Shown here in pieces: positions 8,592-16,606 of a DNA stretch of 44,885 bases. Under the pieces are notes generated by a model. That model was not told the DNA's origin, made no database searches, and worked only from the letters and a program-made list of their open reading frames with translations. The position numbers and the translations under genes are program-made. The DNA comes from DATCSE01 sp036568605 (GTDB lineage: Bacteria; Pseudomonadota; Gammaproteobacteria; Burkholderiales; Burkholderiaceae_C): positions 1-44,885 of the forward strand of contig DATCSE010000240.1 in assembly GCA_036568605.1 (NCBI GenBank). The letters run 5' to 3'. Position 1 is the stretch's first letter, and the number at the start of each line of letters is the position of its first letter.

Positions 8592-8845
8592 AGGTGCTGG
8601 TGCCGAGCGCGCTGCGCTCCTACACGGGCGCGTCGCAGGTCGAGGCGTCCGGCGAATCGCTGCTCGCGCTCTTTGCCGATCTCGACCAGCGCTACCCGGG
8701 CCTGCGCTTTCGGGTCGTCGACGAGCGCGAGCTGCTGCGGCCGAACATGCGGATCTTCGTCAACGGCGTGGGCGTGCGCGATCTGGGCCGGGCGCTGCAG
8801 TCGGACGACTGCGTGGCGATCGTGATGGCGCTGAGCGGCGGGTGA
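8588..8845 (+). CDS. MoaD/ThiS-family beta-grasp protein with C-terminal Gly-Gly
   Basis: 85 aa from a GTG at 8588 inside a GTGA overlap with the preceding stop codon. The protein has a ubiquitin-like beta-grasp pattern: KVLVPSALRSYTG, a helix with LLALFADLDQRYPGLRF, then RIFVNG and DCVAIVMALSGG. The final Gly-Gly is the hallmark of sulfur carriers (MoaD, ThiS) that are adenylated and thiocarboxylated by an E1-like enzyme. No moaE, moeB, thiG or thiF gene is nearby, so it is not part of a normal molybdopterin or thiamine cluster. It may serve a separate sulfur-transfer or protein-modification role with the BNR protein. That last point is inference. Confidence 0.85.
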   Translation: MKVLVPSALRSYTGASQVEASGESLLALFADLDQRYPGLRFRVVDERELLRPNMRIFVNGVGVRDLGRALQSDDCVAIVMALSGG

Positions 8846-8909
8846 CGAAGGGAACTTGCAGTCGTTCGGGTATCGCCACCCGCTTCCCGCCCATCGAGGT
8901 GAAGCCGAT

Positions 8910-10208
8910 CTAGACCTTCGCCAGCGCCTGGTCGAGGTCCGCCTTCAGGTCGTCGATGTGCTCGATGCCGATGGACAGGCGCACGGCATCTTCGGACACG
9001 CCGGCCCGGTCCAGCTCCTCGGGCGACAGCTGGCGGTGCGTCGTCGACGCCGGGTGCGTCGCGAGCGATTTCGCGTCGCCGATGTTGACGAGCCGCGTGA
9101 AGAGCTCCAGCCCATCGAGAAAGCGTGCGCCGGCAGCGCGCTTGTCGGCCGAGGCGCTGCGCACGCCGAAGGTCAGGATGCCCGAGGCCTTGCCCGAGAG
9201 GTACTGCTTCGCGAGCGCATGGTCGGGGTGCTCCTCCAGCCCCGCATAGTTGACCCACGCGACCTTGGGATGCGCCTTCAGGTGCCGCGCGACCGCCAGC
9301 GCGTTGTCGCTGATGCGCTCGACCCGCAGCGCCAGCGTCTCGATGCCCTGAAGGATCTGCCACGCGTTGAACGGCGAGATCGCCGCGCCGATGTTGCGCA
9401 GCGGCACGACGCGGGCGCGGCCGATGTACGCGGCCGGCCCCAGCGCCTCGGTGTAGACCACGCCGTGGTAGCTCACGTCGGGTTCGTTGAGGCGCTTGAA
9501 GCGCTCCTTGTGCTGTGCCCACGGGAACTTGCCAGAGTCGACGACTGCGCCGCCGACGCTGGTGCCGTGCCCGCCCAGGTACTTGGTCAGCGAATGCACC
9601 ACGATGTCGGCGCCGTGCTCGATCGGCCGCGAGAGATACGGCGACGGCACCGTGTTGTCGACGATCAGCGGAATGCCGTGCCGGTGCGCGACCTCCGCGA
9701 CCTTCGCGATGTCGGTGATGTTGCCCTGCGGGTTGCCGAGCGACTCGACGAAGATCGCCTTGGTCCGCGCGTCGATCAGCGGCTCGAACGACGCGGCGTC
9801 GCGGTGGTCGGCGAAGCGCGTCGTGATGCCGTACTGGGGCAGCGTGTGCGCGAACAGGTTGTAGGTTCCGCCGTACAGCGCGCTCGACGAGACGATGTTG
9901 TCGCCCGCCTCGGCGATCGTCAGGATCGAGTAGGTCACGGCGGCCTGCCCCGACGCGAGCGCGAGCGCGCCGATGCCGCCCTCGAGCGCGGCCAGGCGCT
10001 GCTCCAGCACGTCCTGCGTCGGGTTCATGATGCGGGTGTAGATGTTGCCCGGCACCTTCAGGTCGAACAGGTCGGCACCGTGCTGCGCGTTGTCGAACGC
10101 GTACGCGACGGTCTGGAACAGCGGCACGGCGACTGCCTTGGTCGTCGGATCCGGCCGGTACCCGGCATGCACGGAAAGGGTCTCGAAGCGCCAGTTCGCT
10201 TGTGTCAT
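8910..10208 (-). CDS. metY: O-acetylhomoserine aminocarboxypropyltransferase (sulfhydrylase)
   Basis: 432 aa from the ATG at 10206-10208, preceded by GAGGAGA. It is a PLP enzyme of the Cys/Met metabolism family. The pattern ETLSVHAGYRPDPTTKAVAVP at the N-terminus, the NIYTRIMNPT motif and the length of about 430 residues fit MetY, which makes homocysteine from O-acetylhomoserine and sulfide, more than MetB or MetC. The PLP lysine is in SLTKYLGGHG near residue 207. The protein is cytoplasmic. The gene is downstream of the expansin gene on the same strand but separated by about 113 bases. I saw no SAM or SAH riboswitch in that gap. It is convergent with the MoaD-like gene. Confidence 0.92.
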   Translation of the reverse strand: MTQANWRFETLSVHAGYRPDPTTKAVAVPLFQTVAYAFDNAQHGADLFDLKVPGNIYTRIMNPTQDVLEQRLAALEGGIGALALASGQAAVTYSILTIAEAGDNIVSSSALYGGTYNLFAHTLPQYGITTRFADHRDAASFEPLIDARTKAIFVESLGNPQGNITDIAKVAEVAHRHGIPLIVDNTVPSPYLSRPIEHGADIVVHSLTKYLGGHGTSVGGAVVDSGKFPWAQHKERFKRLNEPDVSYHGVVYTEALGPAAYIGRARVVPLRNIGAAISPFNAWQILQGIETLALRVERISDNALAVARHLKAHPKVAWVNYAGLEEHPDHALAKQYLSGKASGILTFGVRSASADKRAAGARFLDGLELFTRLVNIGDAKSLATHPASTTHRQLSPEELDRAGVSEDAVRLSIGIEHIDDLKADLDQALAKV

Positions 10209-10321
10209 CGGTTCTCCTCGTGTGAACGAAAGCGGACGGGCAGCGTAGAGGCCGCCGCCGCGTTCGAGAACCATCGAAATCGGCTGTCGATTGCACGCGC
10301 CGTGATAAGCACGCGGACTTC

Positions 10322-11098
10322 TCAGGGGAACTGCGCCGCCCCGTCTACGAGCAAGCCGCCCTGCGGCTCCGGCAGCGTGTCTTGCAGTACCGCGCCGGTG
10401 CTGGAAGTGATGCGCACCTGCAGCGCGCCTGCGTTGATGGTCGTCGGGTAGACGAAGTAGTTGTACGTCTCGCGTGTCACGGCGATCCAGCTCGTCGCGC
10501 CGGTCGGCATGATCTCCAGCTTCGCGATCGGCAGGCGGTGGTTGCGCACCTGGATCGCGGTCCAGTAACGCGTGCTGCCTTCCTTGTACCGGTACTGCAC
10601 CGGCCCGCTCACATCGCCGGCCACGACCTGCCAGGTGATGGCCACGCGGCCGGCCACCGGATCGGCGATCTTCGCGAAGGCCTGCGCGCTGAGGTCGATG
10701 TCGCCGGCGGCGCACTCCGGGCATTCGTCGGTGATGCGCACGGTCACCGTGCCTCGCGGGCCGGTGATGGTCGCGTATTCGCCGCAGGCCGCGCTGCCGG
10801 CGTAGTCGGTGTCGTTCATCGCGGCGACCATCAGGTCGCTGCTGGCGTCGAAGCTGCACGCGCCCTGACCGGTGGCGCCGTAGTACGTGCCCTGGCCGCT
10901 GCGCATGGCGCCCAGCGCGGTGGTCGGTGTGCTGCTGGTCGCTCCGCCGCTCGCCGTTGTGGTCCAGCCCGTGGTACCGCCGGTGGCGGCATCGCTCGAG
11001 GACGTGGCGTCGCCGCCGCCTCCGCAGCCGCTCAAGATGACGACGATGGCACAAAGGCAGGCGGCGCGTTCGAGCGCCGAGGGTCGACTGCGGGTCAT
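10322..11098 (-). CDS. Bacterial expansin (EXLX1-like), lipoprotein
   Basis: 258 aa. The N-terminus has a signal with lipobox LSGC (Cys25) and a Gly/Ser/Thr-rich linker to about residue 65. Domain 1 (about 68-158) is the double-psi beta-barrel, with GQGTYYG, ITDECPECA and DIDLSAQAF. Asp135 corresponds to the essential Asp of Bacillus EXLX1. Domain 2 (about 160-258) is CBM63-like, with YRYKEGSTRYWTAIQVRNH, where Tyr179-Trp180 match the cellulose-binding aromatic pair. Expansins loosen plant cell walls without hydrolysis and help colonisation. Lipid anchoring is unusual, because known bacterial expansins are usually freely secreted. Four Cys residues in domain 1 could form disulfides. The gene is independent of the tau genes, whose last stop codon lies 37 bases upstream. 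Confidence 0.9.
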   Translation of the reverse strand: MTRSRPSALERAACLCAIVVILSGCGGGGDATSSSDAATGGTTGWTTTASGGATSSTPTTALGAMRSGQGTYYGATGQGACSFDASSDLMVAAMNDTDYAGSAACGEYATITGPRGTVTVRITDECPECAAGDIDLSAQAFAKIADPVAGRVAITWQVVAGDVSGPVQYRYKEGSTRYWTAIQVRNHRLPIAKLEIMPTGATSWIAVTRETYNYFVYPTTINAGALQVRITSSTGAVLQDTLPEPQGGLLVDGAAQFP

Positions 11099-11135
11099 GC
11101 TGCGGGAGAGCCTCCGAGGTCGGCGGGACTGTACC

Positions 11136-12002
11136 TCAGGCGCGCCCCTTCCACGGCACCAGCACGCGCTCGACCCAGCGCATCAGCAGATCGAACAGGT
11201 ACGCGACGCCGCCGATCACGACGATCCCCATGACCACGATGTCGGTGCGCAGGAAATTCGACGCGTTGAGCACCATCTGGCCGAGGCCCAGGCTGGCGGC
11301 CACCATCTCGGCGGCGACCAGCGTGGTCCAGCCGAAGCCGATCGCGATGCGCATGCCGACCAGGATGTCGGGCAGCGCCGCCGGCAGGATCACGTGGCGG
11401 ATCACCTGCAGGTAGCTCGCGCCCATCGAATATGCGGCGTTGATCTGCTCCTGCGAGGCACTGCGCATGCCCGAGCGCGCGGCGAGCGCGAGCGGCGCGA
11501 AGCAGCTCAGGAAGATCAGCAGAACCTTGGGCAGCTCGTCGATGCCGAACCAGATGATGATCAGCGGCAGGTACGCGAGCGGCGGCAGCGGCCGGTAGAA
11601 CTCCAGCGGCGGATCGAAGATGCCGCGCGCGACGCGGCTCATGCCCATCGCGATGCCGATCGGGATCGCCGTCACGCAGGCCAGCCCGAACGCCGAGAAC
11701 ACGCGGAACATGCTGGCCGCGAAGTGCTGCCACAGCGGCTTGTCGTTGGCTTGCCCGGTCAGGTAGTCGTGGAATTGCTGGAACACCGCCTGCGGCGTCG
11801 GCAGGAACAGCGGCTTGACCCAGCCCAGGTTCGTGACGGCCGCCCACAGCGCGAGCAGCACGATCACCGTGAGCACACTGATCGCGAGGCTCGATCCTTC
11901 GCCCGGTACCTTGAACTTGCTGGTCTTCGGCGGCGCGCCGGTGCCGGCAACGGGCGGGGGCGCGACGATCGCGGCAGCGTTGGCGAGTTCCATCTCAGGC
12001 AT
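11136..12002 (-). CDS. tauC: Sulfonate/taurine ABC transporter permease
   Basis: 288 aa membrane permease of the SsuC/TauC type. Six hydrophobic segments are visible, beginning with LAISVLTVIVLLALWAAV at about residue 38. The EAA-like loop (SMGASYLQVIRHVILPAALPDILVGMRIA) contacts the ATPase. An Ala/Pro-rich cytoplasmic N-terminus precedes the first helix. The start ATG at 12000-12002 overlaps the end of the ATPase gene by 8 bases. An ATG three codons later, at 11991-11993, is also possible. It forms the channel for the sulfonate captured by the upstream binding protein. Confidence 0.9.
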   Translation of the reverse strand: MPEMELANAAAIVAPPPVAGTGAPPKTSKFKVPGEGSSLAISVLTVIVLLALWAAVTNLGWVKPLFLPTPQAVFQQFHDYLTGQANDKPLWQHFAASMFRVFSAFGLACVTAIPIGIAMGMSRVARGIFDPPLEFYRPLPPLAYLPLIIIWFGIDELPKVLLIFLSCFAPLALAARSGMRSASQEQINAAYSMGASYLQVIRHVILPAALPDILVGMRIAIGFGWTTLVAAEMVAASLGLGQMVLNASNFLRTDIVVMGIVVIGGVAYLFDLLMRWVERVLVPWKGRA

Positions 12003-12801
12003 GGGCCGCTTCTCGCGATGCGGCCGGCTCGCGCCGGTGGACGATCGCGAGCACCTCCTCGCGCATCCGGATGAACTCGGGCTCCGACTTCACGCGGCGC
12101 GCGTCGCCATGCGCGAGGAATTGCCGCGAGAACGGGACATCGTCGTAGACATGCGAGATGCGCCCCGGGCTCGGGCTCATCACGACCAGCCGGGTCGCGA
12201 GGAACAGCGCTTCCTCGACCGAATGGGTGATGAAGAACACCATCTTGTTCGACTCGCGCCAGACGCGCAGCAGGATCTCCTGCACCTGCTCGCGCGTGAA
12301 CGCGTCGAGCGCGCCCATCGGCTCGTCCATCAGCAGCACCGCCGGGTCGCACGCGAGCGCTCGCGCGATGCCCACGCGCTGCTGCATGCCGCCCGACAGC
12401 TCGTAGACCGCGCGATCGGCGTACGGCTCGAGGCCCACCGATCGCAGCTGCACGAGCGCGACCCGTTCCCGTGTGGCCTTGTCCACGCCGCGCAGCCGCA
12501 GCCCCAGCGCGACGTTGTCGCGCACGCTCAGCCACGGCATCAGCGCATGCTTCTGGAACACGACGCCGCGCTCGGCACCCGGGCCGCGCACCGGCTTTCC
12601 ATCGAGCAGGATCTCGCCGCTCGAGGGCGGCAGGAAGCCGGCGATGCAGTTCAAGAGCGTGGTCTTGCCGCAGCCCGACGCGCCGAGCGCAACGACGAAG
12701 TCGCCGTCGCGCATCGTCAGATCGACCGGCGCGAGCGCCTGCAGCGTGCCGCCCTTGACGGCGTAGTGGACCGTGACGCGGCGGATGTCGAGCGTAGGCA
12801 T
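11995..12801 (-). CDS. tauB: Sulfonate/taurine ABC transporter ATP-binding protein
   Basis: 268 aa from the ATG at 12799-12801. It has Walker A GASGCGKT (40-47), the ABC signature LSGGMQQR (135-142), Walker B VLLMDEP (155-161) and the H-loop ITHSVEEA. The FQKHALMPW Q-loop region and the overall pattern fit the TauB/SsuB group. It powers import through the permease. It follows tauA by 20 bases and overlaps tauC, so the three genes are one operon in the order tauA, tauB, tauC. A longer open frame upstream of this ATG lies opposite tauA coding sequence and is not real. Confidence 0.92.
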   Translation of the reverse strand: MPTLDIRRVTVHYAVKGGTLQALAPVDLTMRDGDFVVALGASGCGKTTLLNCIAGFLPPSSGEILLDGKPVRGPGAERGVVFQKHALMPWLSVRDNVALGLRLRGVDKATRERVALVQLRSVGLEPYADRAVYELSGGMQQRVGIARALACDPAVLLMDEPMGALDAFTREQVQEILLRVWRESNKMVFFITHSVEEALFLATRLVVMSPSPGRISHVYDDVPFSRQFLAHGDARRVKSEPEFIRMREEVLAIVHRREPAASREAAHA

Positions 12802-12821
12802 GCGAAGCGGACGATGGCCTG

Positions 12822-13820
12822 CTACTTCCCCAGCGCCTTCTGAACGTACGCCGTCGTCACGAACGCACCGTAGTCCGGCTTGACCTCCTGCACGCGGCCC
12901 TGCTCCTTCAGGAACGCTGCCGTGTCGGTCAACGCCTTGGCCGCGCCGCCACCCAGCCAGGCGGCCGAGAGCTGCTCCTGCGGCGTCGGGAACTTGTACA
13001 GCGCCATCGCCGCGGGCACGTCCTTCGGCTCGGCCTTGGTCCACTTGGCGACTGCCTTGACCTGCGTCGAATCGGCGGTCCACTTGGCCGCGTTCGCGCG
13101 GTACTCGGCATCGGCCTTCGCAAGCGCCTTGACCAGCGCGACCACGAAGGCTTCGTTGTCCGCCGCCCATTTGGCATTGACCACCAGGCCGTCGAAGGTC
13201 GGATGACCGCGGCTGCCGATCGATCCCGAAGTCGCGATCACCTTGCCGCTGCTCTTGATCCTCGAGAGCACCGGGTCCCAGACGAACGCCGCATCGATGT
13301 CGCCGCGCTCCCACGCCGCGGCGATCTCCGGCGGCCGCATGTTGATCACGTTGACGCTCTTCGGGTCGAGGCCGTCGAGCTTCAGGTTGACCATCAGTTG
13401 GTAGTGCGAGGTCGAGACGAACGGCGTCGCGACCTTCTTGCCTTTCAAATCCTTCGAGCTCGCGATGCCAGAGCCATTGCGCGCGACCAGCGCCTCGGCA
13501 TCGGCGATGTCGTCGAGGATCCAGAACAGCCGGATGTCCTGGCCCTGGCTCGCGGCGGCCGCCACCGGACTGGAGCCGGCCTCGCCGATCTGCACGTCGC
13601 CCGAGGCCATCGCGCGGATCACGTCACCGCCGCCGCCGAACAGCCGCCAGTTGATCTTGTAGCCGGTCGCCTTCTCGAGCTCGCCGGACTCCATCACCGT
13701 GCGCAGCGGGACCAGCATGTCCTGGTGCGCGAAGGTCACCTCCTTGGCCTGCTGCGCGCTGGCGCTGCCGGCCACCGCCACGGCCAACGCGAACGTGGCC
13801 AGACTCTGCTTCAACGTCAT
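12822..13820 (-). CDS. tauA: Taurine/sulfonate ABC transporter substrate-binding protein
   Basis: 332 aa with a clear Sec signal peptide (cleavage likely after SASA, residue 22). The ATG is preceded by AGGAGA. Sequence blocks such as IRAMASGDVQIGEAGSSPVAAAASQ, KKVATPFVSTSHYQLM and PPEIAAAWERGDIDAAFVWDP closely follow E. coli TauA. It is the periplasmic receptor for taurine or a related sulfonate. No tauD (taurine dioxygenase) gene lies in this window, so the released compound is handled by enzymes encoded elsewhere. It is the first gene of the tauABC operon. A possible LysR-type site lies about 65 bases upstream. Confidence 0.92.
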   Translation of the reverse strand: MTLKQSLATFALAVAVAGSASAQQAKEVTFAHQDMLVPLRTVMESGELEKATGYKINWRLFGGGGDVIRAMASGDVQIGEAGSSPVAAAASQGQDIRLFWILDDIADAEALVARNGSGIASSKDLKGKKVATPFVSTSHYQLMVNLKLDGLDPKSVNVINMRPPEIAAAWERGDIDAAFVWDPVLSRIKSSGKVIATSGSIGSRGHPTFDGLVVNAKWAADNEAFVVALVKALAKADAEYRANAAKWTADSTQVKAVAKWTKAEPKDVPAAMALYKFPTPQEQLSAAWLGGGAAKALTDTAAFLKEQGRVQEVKPDYGAFVTTAYVQKALGK

Positions 13821-13881
13821 GTGTGTTGTTCTCCTGTGAGACTGCGGAGTCTGCCCGGCGGGGCGCGTTCAGCTTCGATGA

Positions 13882-13898
13882 AATTGCGGATAGCAAAT
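13882..13898 (-). promoter_or_regulatory. Possible LysR-type regulator site upstream of tauA
   Basis: The minus strand reads ATTTGCTATCCGCAATT, an inverted repeat with perfect inner arms TTGC/GCAA around TATCC. The inner 13 bases, TTGCTATCCGCAA (13884-13896), fit the T-N11-A rule of LysR-type regulators such as CysB and Cbl, which control sulfur-starvation genes. The site is in the AT-richer part of the tauA leader. Short arms make chance occurrence possible. Confidence 0.3.
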
Positions 13899-14032
13899 CA
13901 GCGCAGCTCCAGAACCTTGGTGGTCGCACCGCGCTCGCCAATCCGCCTGGCGCCTGGACTCGGGTGGGTCGCGACGGCAATGACTGGGTCACGTTCCTGG
14001 CCAGGCGTACGCCATAGGCACACCCACAGCGC

Positions 14033-14455
14033 CTACTCGCCCAACAGATGCAACACGACTTCGCGACGGTGTGGCCGTATGCGGTGCTCCCACAGGTAGA
14101 TGCCCTGCCAGGTGCCGAGCGCCAAGCGCCCATCCGACAACGGGATCGACAGCTGCACCGCAGTCAGCGCCGCACGCACGTGCGCGGGCATGTCATCGGC
14201 ACCTTCGTCGCGATGCCGGAACAGCGCATCGCCGTCGGGAACGAGCCGCGCAAAGAAGCGGTCGAGGTCGCCGCGCACGTCCGGATCGGCGTTCTCCTGG
14301 ATCAGCAAGCTGGCCGACGTGTGGCGAACAAAGGCGGTCAACAAGCCGGCGACCAGCCCCGTCTCGGCAACCCACTCCGCGACCGGCCGGGTGACCTCGA
14401 GCAGCCCGCGACCGCGGGTTTCGAAGGTCAACGACGTGCTGAGCTGGCGCAGCAT
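14033..14455 (-). CDS. yjbQ: YjbQ/UPF0047 family protein (secondary thiamine-phosphate synthase type)
   Basis: 140 aa from the ATG at 14453-14455. This start matches the length and N-terminus of E. coli YjbQ (138 aa), whereas an ATG nine codons upstream (14482) would add an unconserved extension. Conserved motifs are HTSASLLIQENADPDV, HRDEGADDMPAHVRAAL and LGTWQGIYLWEHR, which carry the histidines and acids of the putative metal site. E. coli YjbQ has weak thiamine-phosphate synthase activity, but its main function is not known. The gene is divergent from the GST gene, with 83 bases between the starts. Tau genes lie downstream on the same strand. Confidence 0.88.
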   Translation of the reverse strand: MLRQLSTSLTFETRGRGLLEVTRPVAEWVAETGLVAGLLTAFVRHTSASLLIQENADPDVRGDLDRFFARLVPDGDALFRHRDEGADDMPAHVRAALTAVQLSIPLSDGRLALGTWQGIYLWEHRIRPHRREVVLHLLGE

Positions 14456-14538
14456 CCCAGCAGCATAAGCCTTGTCGCGCATGCGCCAGTGGGCAGCGGC
14501 TGCGCGGCATAGACTGCGCCAGCACCTCAGGAGGCCCC

Positions 14539-15183
14539 ATGCTCGTACTTCACGGTTCGGCCATCTCGAACTACCACAACAAGGTCAAGCTGGCACTGCT
14601 CGAAAAAGGAGTGCCCTTCGAGGAAGCCTACGCCGCCACGCACAGCAGCGACGAAGCGATCTTGTCTGCTTCACCGCTGGGCAAGATTCCCTTCGTCACC
14701 ACGCCGGAAGGCAGCCTGTGCGAGAGCCAGCCGATTCTCGAATGGATCGAGGCGCGCTGGCCCACGCCGCCGTTGCTGCCGGCGGACGCTTTCGCGGCCG
14801 CCAAGGTCCGCGAGCTCACCACCTTCATCGACTGGCATCTGGAAATCGTCGCACGCCAGCTTTATGGCCCTGCGTTCTTCGGTGCCGCGCCACTGAGCGA
14901 AGCCAACTCGGCCCGCATCAAGAAGCAGTTGGTCGACAACATCGCAGCCTTCAAGCGGCTGGCCAAGTTCGCGCCGTTCGTCGCCGGCAGCGAATTCACG
15001 CAGGCCGACTGCGCAGCCTTCAACCACCTGCCGCTGGTGGCGATGGCGAGCAAGGCCGTGTACGGTGAGGATCTCTTGCAGGCCGCAGGCATCGATCATC
15101 GCAGCTACGCCAAGCTCATCGCGGAGCGGCCGGCTGCGCAGAGGGTGGTGGCTGACCGCAAGGCCGCGCAGGCCAAGCTGTAG
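14539..15183 (+). CDS. Glutathione S-transferase
   Basis: 214 aa, preceded by AGGAGG four bases before the ATG. The N-terminal thioredoxin-like domain (1-80) begins MLVLHGSAISNYHNKVKLAL and has the glutathione-binding cis-Pro in GKIPFVTT and the ESQPILEWIE segment. The all-helical C-terminal domain (about 90-205) has the N-capping FTQADCAAFNHLP region near residue 154. It probably conjugates or reduces electrophiles with glutathione in the cytoplasm. The substrate cannot be read from sequence. It is a single gene, divergent from yjbQ and convergent with the GFA gene. Confidence 0.9.
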   Translation: MLVLHGSAISNYHNKVKLALLEKGVPFEEAYAATHSSDEAILSASPLGKIPFVTTPEGSLCESQPILEWIEARWPTPPLLPADAFAAAKVRELTTFIDWHLEIVARQLYGPAFFGAAPLSEANSARIKKQLVDNIAAFKRLAKFAPFVAGSEFTQADCAAFNHLPLVAMASKAVYGEDLLQAAGIDHRSYAKLIAERPAAQRVVADRKAAQAKL

Positions 15184-15219
15184 CGAGCAGGCTCCAGCTC
15201 AAGGCCTGACCACGAATTG

Positions 15220-15678
15220 TCAAAGCGCCGTGTCGCTTGGCGAACGCAGCGCCTGCAGCAGTTCCGCCGGCGGGGCACCTTCGGGCCACGCCGGCGCGCC
15301 CGCCGGGAGCGCGAGCCAGGGCTGCTTGCGCTTGACCCAGATGTGCGCGACGACCTCGAGCTCATCGCTGCGGTCCAGCGTGCCGGCGCGCACGACCACG
15401 ATGCCCGGCCGGGCGCTGTTGGTGTTGTAGATGCGGGTGTGGCAGAGGCCGCACATGCGCTGCGTCGAGACCCTGCCGCTGGGGTAGGTCATCTCGAAGA
15501 TCGCCAGCGGGCCGGTCACGCTCAGCGCCGCATCGGGCAGGAAGGTCTGCTGGCTGAAGGCGCTGCCGCTCCAGGTCTGGCAGTCGCGGCAGTGGCAGGC
15601 GTAGGTGCGTGGGAGTGCATTCAGTGCGAGCGTGTAGCGCACTGCGCCGCAGCGGCATCCGCCCTGGATCGCTGACAT
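15220..15678 (-). CDS. GFA-family (glutathione-dependent formaldehyde-activating-like) protein
   Basis: 152 aa from the ATG at 15676-15678. Zinc-binding cysteine motifs are seen: GGCRCGAVRY near the N-terminus, ACHCRDCQ near residue 28, and MCGLCHTRIYN near residue 76. These are typical of the GFA/CENP-V fold. The start follows the stop codon of the dienelactone hydrolase gene after 2 bases, so translation is probably coupled. Family members include Gfa, which speeds formation of S-hydroxymethyl-glutathione, but most are uncharacterised. Pairing with a hydrolase suggests a shared detoxification or small-molecule role, by inference only. Confidence 0.87.
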   Translation of the reverse strand: MSAIQGGCRCGAVRYTLALNALPRTYACHCRDCQTWSGSAFSQQTFLPDAALSVTGPLAIFEMTYPSGRVSTQRMCGLCHTRIYNTNSARPGIVVVRAGTLDRSDELEVVAHIWVKRKQPWLALPAGAPAWPEGAPPAELLQALRSPSDTAL

Positions 15679-15680
15679 GG

Positions 15681-16523
15681 TCAAGCCAGCGCCGCGCTGA
15701 ACGTGGCCAGCAGGCGCGACCAGGCGCGTTCCGCTTGCGTGGCGTCGTAGACGGTGGTGTCGGGCGGGCACCAGCCGTGCGCGGCGGGGTACACCTCCAC
15801 CTCGGCTGACAGCTTCGCGGTGTCAAATGCCGCGCGCAACGCGGTCTTGGCCTCGGGGTCCTTGGTGTCGTCGTTTTCGGCGACCGCGATGAGGTAGCGC
15901 GCTCGCGTCTGAGCCACCAGACGGTGCGGGCTATCCGGACTCGGCGTCACCATGGCGGCTCCATGGAACGTACCGACGGCGCCCACGCGGCCCGGTGCCG
16001 CGGTGGCCGTCCGCACCGCAATCGGGCCGCCCATGCAATAGCCGGTGGTCCCGAGCTTGCGCGCCTTGTCCACCTCGGACTGGGCATCCAGCCATGCCAC
16101 GAAAGCCTTCCCGTCGCTCAGGTGCATGGCTGGCGTCAATGCCTGCATGAGCGGCATCACCTCGGGTATGGGCGTCCGGCCGCCCTGCGCCGCGGTGGGC
16201 GCCTTCTTCTGCCGGTAGAACGGGTTGACGACCAGGACGCTGTAGCCCGATTCGGCCAGCCTCCGACCCATCTGCCTGAAGGCGGGACGCAGGCCAAATA
16301 TGTCGGGCCACACCAGCACGCCGGGTGCGGCGCCGGAACTGGGCGCGACGAAGTACGCGTCGCAATTTCCGTCGGGCGTGGTGATGCTCACCTCTCGCTC
16401 GGCCACGGCCACGGCGTTGGCCACGCTCGGCAGCGCGGTCAGCACGCCGGCAGACGCAGCCCACGTGGCGAAATCGCGTCGGGTGTACTTCTTGAGCTCT
16501 TCCTGGTCGTTTGCGTCACACAT
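15681..16523 (-). CDS. Dienelactone hydrolase family protein with Tat-like signal
   Basis: 280 aa alpha/beta hydrolase. The catalytic triad is readable as Cys163 in GYCMGG, Asp218 or Asp219 in VAENDD, and His249 in AAHGWC, the Cys-Asp-His set of dienelactone hydrolases. The N-terminus carries a twin arginine (YTRRDFATW, Arg15-Arg16) followed by a hydrophobic stretch ending near ANAVA. It is thus probably a Tat substrate and periplasmic, unlike classical cytoplasmic ClcD. The substrate may be a lactone or ester and is unknown. It is the first gene of a two-gene unit with the GFA gene. Confidence 0.88.
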   Translation of the reverse strand: MCDANDQEELKKYTRRDFATWAASAGVLTALPSVANAVAVAEREVSITTPDGNCDAYFVAPSSGAAPGVLVWPDIFGLRPAFRQMGRRLAESGYSVLVVNPFYRQKKAPTAAQGGRTPIPEVMPLMQALTPAMHLSDGKAFVAWLDAQSEVDKARKLGTTGYCMGGPIAVRTATAAPGRVGAVGTFHGAAMVTPSPDSPHRLVAQTRARYLIAVAENDDTKDPEAKTALRAAFDTAKLSAEVEVYPAAHGWCPPDTTVYDATQAERAWSRLLATFSAALA

Positions 16524-16606
16524 GGCATCAGGTCTGGCGCCGTGAAGGCGAAGACGCGAGTCTGCCCGAAATCAGACCGCCGCAAACAGCTGTCCTCGCC
16601 GAAGCG

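Noticed and set aside
8588..8845. Part of a molybdopterin synthesis cluster
   Set aside because: MoaD-like, but no moaA, moaC, moaE, moeA or moeB gene is within reach on either side.
10209..10321. SAM or SAH riboswitch upstream of metY
   Set aside because: The 113-base leader shows no conserved core or set of stems for the known classes that I could recognise.
15184..15219. Rho-independent terminator between the GST and GFA genes
   Set aside because: CAGGC and GCCTG can pair but only over 5 bases with an 11-base loop and no T-run.
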